Shown: one piece after another, positions 30,010-36,687 of the stretch | How positions within the stretch are numbered: the stretch's first letter is position 1 | Layout: every line of letters begins with the position of its first letter | Source: Frankia nepalensis | GTDB taxonomy: Bacteria; Actinomycetota; Actinomycetes; Frankiales; Frankiaceae | Length of the DNA stretch: 36,687 nt | Assembly (NCBI RefSeq): GCF_016786325.1 | Contig: NZ_JADWYU010000191.1 | Span: forward strand, 1-36,687 | Reading direction: 5' to 3' | Notes under the pieces: generated by a model | Databases searched by the model: none | What the model saw: the letters and a program-made list of their open reading frames with translations, nothing else | Told to the model about the DNA's origin: nothing | Position numbers and translations under genes: made by a program

Positions 30010-32405
30010 CGGCGCCTGCCCCCTCCGCCACCGACGCGACCGGGCCCGGCGAGCCGCTCGCCGGGCTGCGCGTCGTCGAGGTGGCGTTCGGGATCAGCGC
30101 GGTCGGCGCCGGGCTGGCGGCGAGCCTGCCCGGCGCGCTGCTGCGCGACTTCGGCGCCAAGGTGCGCCGGGTCTGCTCCGCGAGGCGTTCGGCACTGGAC
30201 GCCGGGGTCGAGTTCGGCCGGGTCTGGGACCGCGGCAAGGAGATCGTCGAGGTCGACGAGACCGGTGACGACGCGCCGGCCACCGTCGCGACGCTCGCCC
30301 ACGCGGCGGACGTGGTGTTCCTGGCCGGGCCCGAGGAGTCGATCGAGCGGCGCGGGATCGGCTGCGCGGACCTCCTGCGCGCCAACCCGCGGCTGGTCGC
30401 CGTCCGGATCCGCCCGAGTGTCACGGCGCTCGGCGACCTGCCCGACCTGGAACTGCTGCTCGCGGCCCGCGTCGGCCTGCTGACCCAGATCCGCGGCCAC
30501 CGGACGGGCCCGAAGTTCGCCGACCTGACGGTGGCGGCCGCCGGCGCCGGGCTCGCCGCGACGGCCGGAGCGCTGGCCCTGCTCTACGAGCGGGCGGCGA
30601 CCGGGCGCGGCGGCTGGGCGGAGACGTCGCTCGCCGACGGCCTGCAGGCCATCCTTCCGATGATCATCGGTCGGGTGGAGAACATGTCGCCGTCGACGAC
30701 CCTGCTCTGGAAGGAGCAGGGCCCCTCGGAGAGCCTGGCCTACCGGTGCGCCGACGGCGAGTACGTGCAGCTGTGGTTCGGCGCCAAGGGCGCCTACGAG
30801 GCGTTTCTCGAGCGCATGGGCGACCCGCCGAGCCCAAAGGGCTACAACGACGACATGTTCACCGGTGCCATGGCCGAGCGCAGCGCCCGGTGGGCGGCGC
30901 GGTTCGCGACCCAGGACCGTGCCCACTGGCTCGCCGAGCTCGCCGGCGCGCCGTTTCGCTGCGAACCGGTGCTGCGGCCCGGGGAGGCGTTGCTGGACGA
31001 CCACGTCCGCCAGACGGGCCTGTCCGTCGAGTACGACGACCCTCGGTACGGCCGGGTCACGGCGCTCGGCCGGATCGGCGTGGTCACCCCCGTGCCGGAC
31101 CCGGCACCGAACTCCGCGCCGAACCCCGCGCTGACGGCGGAACCGCCGACGACGACCGCGCCGCGAGGACCGGGCGGGCCGGCCACGCCGGGCCGCCTGC
31201 TGACCGGGGTCCGGGTGCTCGACCTGTCGGCCTACCTCGCCGGGCCGATCACCCCGCTCGTGCTGGCCGAACTCGGCGCCGACGTGGTCAAGGTCGAGCC
31301 ACGCTCCGGCGACGTGCACCGGTCGATGGAGCCGATGTTCGCCGCCGGCCAGCGCGGCAAGCGCGCGGTCGCCGTCGACCTGAAGGCGCCCGGCGCGGCG
31401 CGGGTGCTGGACGCCCTGTTCCGCTGGAGCGACGTCGTCCACCACAACTCCCGGGTGGGGCTGGCCGAGCGGCTCGGCTACGGCGAGCCGACCGTGCGCG
31501 CCGCCAACCCGCGGGTCGTCTACAGCCACGCCAGCGGCTTCGGCGCCACCGGTCCGCGCGCGAAGCTCGCCGCCAACGACCACCTCATGCAGGCGCTGTC
31601 CGGCGTCGAGGCCGCCCAGGGCGGCGCACGGCGACCGCCGACGTTCCTGGTGTGGGGGGCGATCGACGTCGCCAGCGGCTGGGTGTCGGCCTGCGCGGTG
31701 CTCGCCGGCCTGTACGCGAGGCGCGTCGCCGGCGGCGCCGGCCAGTCGGTCGCCACCTCGCTGCTCGGTACGGCGCTGCTGCTGAAGTCCGGCGCGTTCG
31801 TCGCCGGGGACACACTGGTCGCGGGCCCCGTGCTCGACGACGAGCAGACCGGCTACGGGGCGGCCTACCGGATCTACCAGGCCGGCGACGGTGCCTGGTT
31901 CGCGCTCGCCGTTCCCGACGCGGTGGCCTGGGACCGGCTGCGGGCGGTCGTCGACGCGCCTGGCCTTCCGGAGGCGCCGCCCCCGCCGCGCACCGACCGC
32001 TCCGGCGCCCACCAGCCGGCCGAGGACCTGCTCTCGGCCGCGTTCCGGACCGACGACGCCGACTCGTGGGTGACCCGGCTGCGGGCGGCCGGGGTGCCGG
32101 TCGAGCCCGTCGCCGAGGTCGACCGGACCGGCTTCGTGGCCCGGCTCGTCGACGATCCGGTGAGCCGCCAGCTCGGCCGCGTCGCCTCCTACGACTGGGG
32201 CGCGCGCGGCCGGCTCGACCAGCCGGGCTTCCCCCTCCGGTTCGGGCCGGAACCCGCCCCGGGCGCGCGGCGCGCGATCCCAGGCCTCGGCGAGCACACC
32301 GCCGAGGTCCTGGCCGCCCTCGGGTTCGACGACCGTGCGCGGGCGTCGCTGGCCGCTGACGGCGCCATCCCGGCCGAACCCCAACCGGCGACGGCCACCG
32401 TCTGA
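30006..32405 (+). CDS. Tandem-domain CaiB/BaiF CoA-transferase (double domain)
   Basis: A 799-residue protein with two CaiB-type domains. Domain 1 (about residues 17-360) begins LAGLRVVEVAFGISAVGAGL and has Asp173 in FADLTVAAAGAG, but is less typical, with a short RRVCSARRSAL in place of the usual KVE block. A Pro/Ala/Asn/Thr-rich linker covers about 362-398. Domain 2 (about 400-775) is canonical: GVRVLDLSAYLAGPITPLVL, GADVVKVEPRSGDVHR, GQRGKRAVAVDLK and Asp554 in GAIDVASGW. Class III enzymes are interlocked dimers, so a fused pair may form its own pseudo-dimer. GTG 30006 overlaps the previous stop (GTGA). Confidence 0.9.
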   Translation: MTAPAPSATDATGPGEPLAGLRVVEVAFGISAVGAGLAASLPGALLRDFGAKVRRVCSARRSALDAGVEFGRVWDRGKEIVEVDETGDDAPATVATLAHAADVVFLAGPEESIERRGIGCADLLRANPRLVAVRIRPSVTALGDLPDLELLLAARVGLLTQIRGHRTGPKFADLTVAAAGAGLAATAGALALLYERAATGRGGWAETSLADGLQAILPMIIGRVENMSPSTTLLWKEQGPSESLAYRCADGEYVQLWFGAKGAYEAFLERMGDPPSPKGYNDDMFTGAMAERSARWAARFATQDRAHWLAELAGAPFRCEPVLRPGEALLDDHVRQTGLSVEYDDPRYGRVTALGRIGVVTPVPDPAPNSAPNPALTAEPPTTTAPRGPGGPATPGRLLTGVRVLDLSAYLAGPITPLVLAELGADVVKVEPRSGDVHRSMEPMFAAGQRGKRAVAVDLKAPGAARVLDALFRWSDVVHHNSRVGLAERLGYGEPTVRAANPRVVYSHASGFGATGPRAKLAANDHLMQALSGVEAAQGGARRPPTFLVWGAIDVASGWVSACAVLAGLYARRVAGGAGQSVATSLLGTALLLKSGAFVAGDTLVAGPVLDDEQTGYGAAYRIYQAGDGAWFALAVPDAVAWDRLRAVVDAPGLPEAPPPPRTDRSGAHQPAEDLLSAAFRTDDADSWVTRLRAAGVPVEPVAEVDRTGFVARLVDDPVSRQLGRVASYDWGARGRLDQPGFPLRFGPEPAPGARRAIPGLGEHTAEVLAALGFDDRARASLAADGAIPAEPQPATATV

Positions 32406-32452
32406 GGCGTTGCGCCCGGCGCGCGGGGCACTCGTACCTGAAGGAGGGCCGC

Positions 32453-32562
32453 ATGGCGCGGGCGAAGGTCAACGGGCTGACCGTCGCGGCATCTTCGTCC
32501 GCTGGCCCCTCCTGGCGCCGCTCCTGACCGCCTGGGCCGACGAGGTGCTCGGCCCCGCCTGA
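32453..32562 (+). pseudogene. Probable remnant of an alpha/beta-hydrolase gene (internal deletion)
   Basis: A strong Shine-Dalgarno AAGGAGG (32441-32447) precedes ATG 32453, but the frame encodes only MARAKVNGLTVA and then runs to a stop at 32527. From about 32484 the +1 frame reads RGIFVRWPLLAPLLTAWADE and ends at TGA 32562. MARAKVNGLTVA resembles the N-terminus, and the FVRWPLLAPLL segment the C-terminus, of a group of actinobacterial alpha/beta-hydrolases, as I remember them; about 250 codons would be missing. The intact start signals next to a nonsense frame are seen directly; the family identity is an unverified inference. A short regulatory peptide is the alternative. Confidence 0.42.
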
Positions 32563-32688
32563 GTGGCCGCGCCGGCCGGCGCGCGCGGGAGGCCATCGCT
32601 GGCGGCTCGCGGGCAGCCGAATCTAGTATTCACGTCGCGAGACTGCCGCGAAATCGGCGAGGCCGAGCCGAAGGGTGGGTCGATCGAG

Positions 32689-35217
32689 GTGGAGCCCGAC
32701 TTAGCGTCTACCGGGCGGTTCACGCCCGGCGCGCAGTCCGCCGCGGCCGGGGGCGGCCCATCTGCGCGGGCCCTCGACGGCATCCGCGTCCTGGACCTGA
32801 CCGGCGGGATCGCCGGGCCGCTCGGCGTGCTGCAGCTCGCCGAGCACGGTGCCGACGTGATCAAGGTCGAGCCGCCGGGCGGCCGGCCGGGTCGGGCCCT
32901 GCCCGCGTCGGTCGTCTACGACCGCAGCCGGCGCTCGGTCACCCTCGACCTGAAGGACCCCGACGGCGCGCGCCGGTTCCGCGAGCTCCTGGCCACGGCG
33001 GACGTACTGGTCGAGGCGTTCGCCGCGGGCACGATGACCCGGCTCGGCCTCGACCACGCGGCGCTGCGCGACGAGTTCCCCCGGCTCGTCTACTGCTCGG
33101 TGCCCGCCTGGCCGACCGGCAGCCGGTTCGCGGGCCGCGCCGGCTACGACGCGCTGGTCTCGGCGCGCGCCGGGCTGCACTGGGAGGTCCCGAGCTGGCG
33201 GCCGGGGCCGGTGTTCCAGCACAGCCCGGTGGCGAGCCTCGGCGCCGCGTACCTGGTCCCCGTCGCGATCATGGGGGCCATCGTGGCCCGGGAGCGCACC
33301 GGCCGGGGCCAGCGGGTCGAGGTGTCCCTGCTGCAGGGGGCGATGACGCTGACCACCCAGAACTGGAACTGGACCGACACCGGCCAGCACGGCCTGCCGA
33401 ACACGTTTCCCTCCATCCACCAGGCCGGGATCTACGAGTGCGCGAACGGCGAGTGGATCCACGCCGCGATGGTGACCGGCGGGAAGCCCACCCGGACCGA
33501 GGGCGAAATCCTCGGCATCGAGGACGTCGCTCCGGCCGTCCTCTTCACGATGCCGCCCGCGCAACGGGCCGCGCACGAGGCCAAGAAGGCGGCGGCGTTC
33601 GCTACCCGCGACCGCGCCGAGCTGATCGACGAGCTGCACGCCGCCGGCCGCAACGCGGAGCCGATCTGGCCGCCTCACGAGCGGTTCGGCCATCCTCAGC
33701 TACAGGCGACCGGTTCCGTCGTCGAGGTGGTCGACCCGGAGGCAGGTCCCACGACCCAGATCGGCCCGGTCGTCTTCCTGGAGAAGACGCCGGCCGCGGT
33801 CGCCGGGCCGCGCCCGGTCGCCGGCGCGCACACCGACGAGGTGCTCGGCGCCCTCGGCCGGGACACCCCTGGTGAGGACGCCCACGGTCAGGACACCGTC
33901 GTCCGTGCCGCCCTCGGCCGCGCCGAGCTCGACCAAAGGGATCTCGGCCCCGATGCCGGCCGGACCTCCTGGTCCGCGCACGGCGGGGGCTCGCCGGCCG
34001 GGTCCGGCGGGCCGCTCGCGGGCCTGCGCGTCATCGACTTCGGCCAGTTCCTGGCCGGCCCGTTCGGTCCCATGCTGCTCGCCGACCTCGGCGCCGAGGT
34101 CATCAAGGTCGAGTCGATCCACGCCGACGGCATGCGTCACCAAAACGTCGGCCCGTTCCTCGGCTGCCAGCGTGGCAAGCGCGACATCGCCCTCGACCTG
34201 AAGACGCCCGAAGGGCTGGAGATCGCCCTGCGACTGGTGGCGACCGCCGACATCGTGCACCACAACATGCAGAAGGGCATCGCCGACCGGCTCGGCATCG
34301 GCTACGAGCACTGCAAAGCAGCGCGTCCCGACATCCTCTACTGCAACACGTACATGTACGGGCCGGTGGGGCCGTACTCCCACCTCGGCGGGCTCGACCC
34401 GCTCGGCCAGGCGGCCAACGGCATCGAATGGGAGCAAGGCCCGGTGCCAGCGGCCAACCCGCCGCTGTGGTACCGCTACGGTCACGGTGACATCTCCGCC
34501 GCCATCCCGTCGGTTCTCGGCCTGCTGGTCGCGCTGTTCCACCGCGGCCGCACCGGCGAGGGCCAGTCGGTGTGGACGTCGATCCTGCACGGCAGCATGC
34601 TGCACACGGCCGACTCCTGGGTCGCCGCCGACGGCACCCCTTCACCCCGGCCGGCGCTCGACCGCGAGCAGCTCGGCCTCGGCGCGCTCTACCGGCTCTA
34701 CGAGACCCGCGACGGCTGGCTGCAGCTCGCCGCGGCGCGCCCCGAGCACTGGACGGCGCTGTGCGGGGCGCTCGGCCGCGACGACCTGGCGGCCGACCCA
34801 CGGTTCGCGACGGCGGCGGCGCGGGCCGAGAGCCGCGCCGAGCTCACCACCCTGCTCGCCGAGGCGTTCCGCGCCGACGCGGCGCTGGCCTGGCGACGCC
34901 GGCTCGACGCGGCCGGCGTGCCGGCCGAGATCTCCGCGGACACCAGGAACGGCGAGACCCTGCTGTTCGACGAGGACCTCGTCCGCCTCGGCCTCGTCAC
35001 CGAGTACGCCCACCCGATCCACGGCCGCGTCCGCCAGTTCGGCAACCTCATGACCTTCGACGGCACCCCGACCCGCCAGGACCGCCCCGTCCCCCTCTAC
35101 GGCCAGCACACCCGCGAGATCCTCACCGAGCTCGGCTATGACGCCGCCACGATCGACGCGCTCCACGCCCGCCGCGTCGTCAGCTCACCACCCGACGACT
35201 ACCCCCACCCGGTCTGA
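32689..35217 (+). CDS. Tandem-domain CaiB/BaiF CoA-transferase (double domain)
   Basis: An 842-residue protein with two CaiB domains. Domain 1 (about residues 27-395) has GIRVLDLTGGIAGPLGVLQL, GADVIKVEPPGGRPG and MGAIVARERTGRGQR, but aligning on the MGA block puts Ser183 where the catalytic Asp should be. Domain 2 (about 445-820) is complete, with GLRVIDFGQFLAGPFGPMLL, GCQRGKRDIALDLK and Asp601 in YGHGDISAA. The linker (about 398-443) is Gly/Asp-rich. Domain 1 may therefore be structural or regulatory. The start is taken as GTG 32689 behind AAGGGTGGG; GTG 32563, directly after the upstream remnant, is in frame but adds a tail with no domain. Probably in the same transcript as the two genes before it. 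Confidence 0.88.
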   Translation: MEPDLASTGRFTPGAQSAAAGGGPSARALDGIRVLDLTGGIAGPLGVLQLAEHGADVIKVEPPGGRPGRALPASVVYDRSRRSVTLDLKDPDGARRFRELLATADVLVEAFAAGTMTRLGLDHAALRDEFPRLVYCSVPAWPTGSRFAGRAGYDALVSARAGLHWEVPSWRPGPVFQHSPVASLGAAYLVPVAIMGAIVARERTGRGQRVEVSLLQGAMTLTTQNWNWTDTGQHGLPNTFPSIHQAGIYECANGEWIHAAMVTGGKPTRTEGEILGIEDVAPAVLFTMPPAQRAAHEAKKAAAFATRDRAELIDELHAAGRNAEPIWPPHERFGHPQLQATGSVVEVVDPEAGPTTQIGPVVFLEKTPAAVAGPRPVAGAHTDEVLGALGRDTPGEDAHGQDTVVRAALGRAELDQRDLGPDAGRTSWSAHGGGSPAGSGGPLAGLRVIDFGQFLAGPFGPMLLADLGAEVIKVESIHADGMRHQNVGPFLGCQRGKRDIALDLKTPEGLEIALRLVATADIVHHNMQKGIADRLGIGYEHCKAARPDILYCNTYMYGPVGPYSHLGGLDPLGQAANGIEWEQGPVPAANPPLWYRYGHGDISAAIPSVLGLLVALFHRGRTGEGQSVWTSILHGSMLHTADSWVAADGTPSPRPALDREQLGLGALYRLYETRDGWLQLAAARPEHWTALCGALGRDDLAADPRFATAAARAESRAELTTLLAEAFRADAALAWRRRLDAAGVPAEISADTRNGETLLFDEDLVRLGLVTEYAHPIHGRVRQFGNLMTFDGTPTRQDRPVPLYGQHTREILTELGYDAATIDALHARRVVSSPPDDYPHPV

Positions 35218-35224
35218 ACCCGGC

Positions 35225-35257
35225 GGTGGCGGCCGGGGAGGGGGTTCCTCCGCCACC
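35225..35257 (+). terminator. Possible terminator after the CoA-transferase operon
   Basis: GGTGGCGG (35225-35232) and CCGCCACC (35250-35257) pair over 8 bp with a 17-base loop, 8 bases past the stop; outer CGG/CCG pairs extend it. The large loop and lack of a U-tract make it a moderate candidate. Confidence 0.4.
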
Positions 35258-35470
35258 TCGACCCGCCGGTGACGAGCGCCCGGTCCGGGCCAGGGCTCCC
35301 GACCTGAACTTCCATATCGGGCCATATGCCGCTCTTGGTTTTCCCCCCCGTCGGGATCAGCCCGGGAACGGGCGACGCGCGAACGCCGAATGACTGAAAC
35401 CGATCATCCCCTGGCCGGCCGCGACACCGGGCACAGGCCGGGCGGCGAGCCGCGGGCGCTTTCCTACTCA

Positions 35471-35539
35471 GGACCTTCCGCCCGGGACCTTTCGCCTTGA
35501 ACGTAATTATCGCGCCCCGATTGGTCGCGCCCTCATTGG
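35471..35539 (+). repeat. Short direct repeats in an intergenic region
   Basis: Two pairs of direct repeats adjoin each other: GGACCTTCCGCC (35471-35482) with GGACCTTTCGCC (35485-35496), and CGCGCCCCGATTGG (35511-35524) with CGCGCCCTCATTGG (35526-35539). Periods are 14-15 bp. They lie in the 648-bp region 35218-35865, which has lower GC than the genes and shows no coding gene. Confidence 0.6.
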
Positions 35540-35675
35540 AATGTGACGCCGGACACAACCCAAGCGGCAGACGGGCCAGAAAGGCCGGATCCGATCAATC
35601 GGCAGACCACCTGCCTGCATAGTTGTGCATCAGTTTGAAATCCACCGCACAGCCAACGGCGATCATTTGTCCGGA

Positions 35676-35720
35676 GCCTCTCCGGAGAGGCGTGGGCCGA
35701 GTGTGGCATTGCATATGCAA
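35676..35720. promoter_or_regulatory. Two perfect palindromes upstream of the small membrane gene
   Basis: GCCTCTCCGGAGAGGC (35676-35691) and TTGCATATGCAA (35709-35720) are both perfect palindromes and lie 17 bp apart. An inverted GTCTGC/GCAGAC pair follows at 35725-35751. They sit 146-190 bp upstream of the small gene at 35866 and probably belong to its promoter; function is not known. Confidence 0.45.
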
Positions 35721-35816
35721 AGGCGTCTGCACAGGCGTACTGTCCGCAGACAGATCACTACAACGGAGTGGCGATCAGGCCCGCCGAAGCTTTCGGCGCG
35801 CACGACGGGTCCGGGC

Positions 35817-35846
35817 GAAGGCGGGGGGACACGATCCCCCGCCTTC
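35817..35846 (+). other. Leader hairpin just before the small gene's ribosome site
   Basis: GAAGGCGGGGG (35817-35827) and CCCCCGCCTTC (35836-35846) form a perfect 11-bp stem with an 8-base loop. It ends 7 bases before AAGGAGG (35854-35860), the Shine-Dalgarno sequence of the 35866 gene. It could be an attenuator or a terminator of an upstream transcript, or an element limiting ribosome access. No U-tract follows. Confidence 0.55.
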
Positions 35847-35865
35847 CCTGTCCAAGGAGGCACGC

Positions 35866-36108
35866 ATGCTGGCCGCCGTCATCCTCGCGCTGGCCGCCCT
35901 GGCCCTGGCCACCGCGGCCGCGGCCAGTTCGATGACCACCGCGCACCGACTCCAGCAGACCGCCGTGATGGCCCGTGTCCTGACGGTCATCCCTCGACGC
36001 TGTCCCGACTGTGGTCACGGCTGGGACGACGGCCGCGACCCGCGCGGTCCGTGCGCCCCGACGCACCGGGCCGTGGCCTCCCTCCTACTCCCCCTCGACA
36101 TCGCCTGA
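35866..36108 (+). CDS. Small membrane-anchored protein with a zinc-ribbon-like Cys pair
   Basis: An 80-residue protein that I do not recognise. Residues 1-21 (MLAAVILALAALALATAAAA) are one hydrophobic segment, without a charged n-region, that looks like a membrane anchor or signal sequence. Residues about 45-60 contain CPDCGHGWDD and a third Cys (RGPC), a possible metal site. The start is well defined: AAGGAGG 5 bases before ATG 35866, with the frame entering from noncoding DNA upstream. A leader hairpin precedes it and a large inverted repeat follows. An XRE-like gene begins 442 bp downstream on the same strand, so the two may form a regulatory unit. Confidence 0.65.
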   Translation: MLAAVILALAALALATAAAASSMTTAHRLQQTAVMARVLTVIPRRCPDCGHGWDDGRDPRGPCAPTHRAVASLLLPLDIA

Positions 36109-36271
36109 CGGCCGTTCCACGTCCGTCGCGCGCCCTGACCACGGATACAGCTCCTCGGCCGAGGAACGCCAATGCTCCGTCTCCGGAGCCGACGGTCCAG
36201 GCGCATCCATTCTTTCGATACATCGCGCCCAAACATCGCCCAACGCGCCGCATCTTTCCGGCGCGAGTTTC

Positions 36272-36317
36272 CCGGATGTATCCGGCTCCCCACCGCGTGG
36301 AAGCCGGATACATCCGG
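36272..36317. repeat. Perfect 16-bp inverted repeat with 14-base loop
   Basis: CCGGATGTATCCGGCT (36272-36287) and AGCCGGATACATCCGG (36302-36317) are exact inverse complements. Each arm is itself nearly palindromic (CCGGATRTATCCGG), so the site offers two copies of one dimeric binding site as well as one hairpin or cruciform. It is in the 442-bp gap 36109-36550 between the small membrane gene and the HTH gene; the rest of the gap shows no gene on either strand. Confidence 0.75.
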
Positions 36318-36550
36318 AAATTCGACACCGGGAGATCGCCCGTTGTTGCCCGGTGCCGGCGCGTGGCGGTCGCCACCACGATTGGCCGCGCCCGGCGGGC
36401 CGGCGTCCGGCGCGACAAGCGGGGACAACGCCGCGACCAGCGAAACGGCCAAACCGGTCGAGCCCGCGGCCACACGATGGCCGAATCGCCCGGCGGACGG
36501 CCAGGCAGATCCGATCCATACACCTTGCTCGCGCCCCGAGGAGGACCGCG

Positions 36551-36687
36551 ATGACAGAGAACGCCCAAGCCTGCGCGCATCCACTGACTCTCGTCCGTGC
36601 CCAGCGGGGCTGGTCGTACCAGAAGCTCGCCAGAGTGGTCGCGAAGCGGGCTCGCGACCTGGGCGTGGCGAACATGGCCGCCGAGCG
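36551..36687 (+). CDS. Helix-turn-helix (XRE-like) protein, truncated at window end
   Basis: Only the first 45 codons are present. They read HPLTLVRAQRGWSYQKLARV followed by VAKRARDLGVANMAAER, the N-terminal helix-turn-helix pattern of actinobacterial XRE-like regulators with a long spacer between helices 2 and 3. Such proteins usually carry a large C-terminal domain (often tetratricopeptide repeats) that is beyond the window. ATG 36551 has GAGGA 5 bases upstream. Its role is not known; it could bind the inverted repeat at 36272-36317. Reverse-strand frames over this segment are shadows. Confidence 0.65.
   Translation, partial: MTENAQACAHPLTLVRAQRGWSYQKLARVVAKRARDLGVANMAAE

Noticed and set aside
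36015-36675. Overlapping minus-strand open frames at the right end
   Set aside because: They are Arg-rich shadows opposite a plus-strand HTH gene with a good start site, and none has a domain or ribosome-binding site.
1-36687. CRISPR arrays, tRNA or rRNA genes, insertion sequences
   Set aside because: I saw no regularly spaced repeats, no transposase or integrase motifs and no tRNA/rRNA signatures; short repeats found are local pairs only.

Overview
The window is very GC-rich (roughly 70 percent or more by eye), with strong G/C bias at third codon positions, frequent GTG and TTG starts and actinobacterial protein families throughout. The style (chains of SDRs, CaiB/BaiF CoA-transferases, DUF35/thiolase pairs, TetR regulators) fits a Frankia-like or related mycolic/soil actinomycete; the genus is an inference. 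The first 63 bases are not genomic: they match an Illumina Nextera read-2 adapter with an i7 index, so the window begins at a contig end. The last gene runs off the other end.

Layout. 99-6062: a two-domain acyl-CoA dehydrogenase, a divergent GntR regulator, an SDR, a TIM-barrel isomerase-like protein and a second SDR. 6393-11135: a DapB-like oxidoreductase translationally coupled to a fused DUF35-thiolase protein, a divergent TetR regulator and a third SDR. 11263-15181: a branched-chain-amino-acid-type ABC importer (LivF, LivG, fused LivH-LivM) without a binding protein. 15757-19952: thiolase, TesB-type thioesterase, fourth SDR and a divergent luciferase-like oxidoreductase. 20297-22169: cytochrome P450 and a DUF1697 protein. 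22440-24982: a non-fused thiolase/DUF35 pair and a second TetR. 25271-28317: a Rieske oxygenase and a convergent acyl-CoA ligase. 28795-35217: three CoA-transferase genes carrying five CaiB domains, with a probable gene remnant between them. 35218-36687: a palindrome-rich AT-richer stretch, a small membrane protein and the start of an XRE-like HTH gene, apparently unrelated to the catabolic genes.

Together the genes look like the uptake, hydroxylation, CoA activation and chain-shortening of a hydrophobic (possibly cyclic, terpenoid or steroid-like) carboxylic acid: import (ABC), oxygenation (P450, Rieske, LLM), CoA loading (ligase, CoA-transferases), dehydrogenation (ACAD, SDRs) and C-C cleavage (thiolase, Ltp2-like DUF35-thiolases), with a thioesterase as a release valve. 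No enoyl-CoA hydratase, ferredoxin or ferredoxin reductase is present, so the route is incomplete here. The substrate cannot be read from the sequence.

The main unexpected signal is a shared palindrome, consensus TTGACRTCGAYGTCAA with variants, at five promoter positions (9158, 10070, 17028, 18846, 24057). It is absent from the other promoters and suggests one regulator, most simply the TetR protein at 9322, controlling a split regulon. A different perfect palindrome precedes the Rieske gene next to the second TetR, and a third type lies in the ligase/CoA-transferase divergent promoter.
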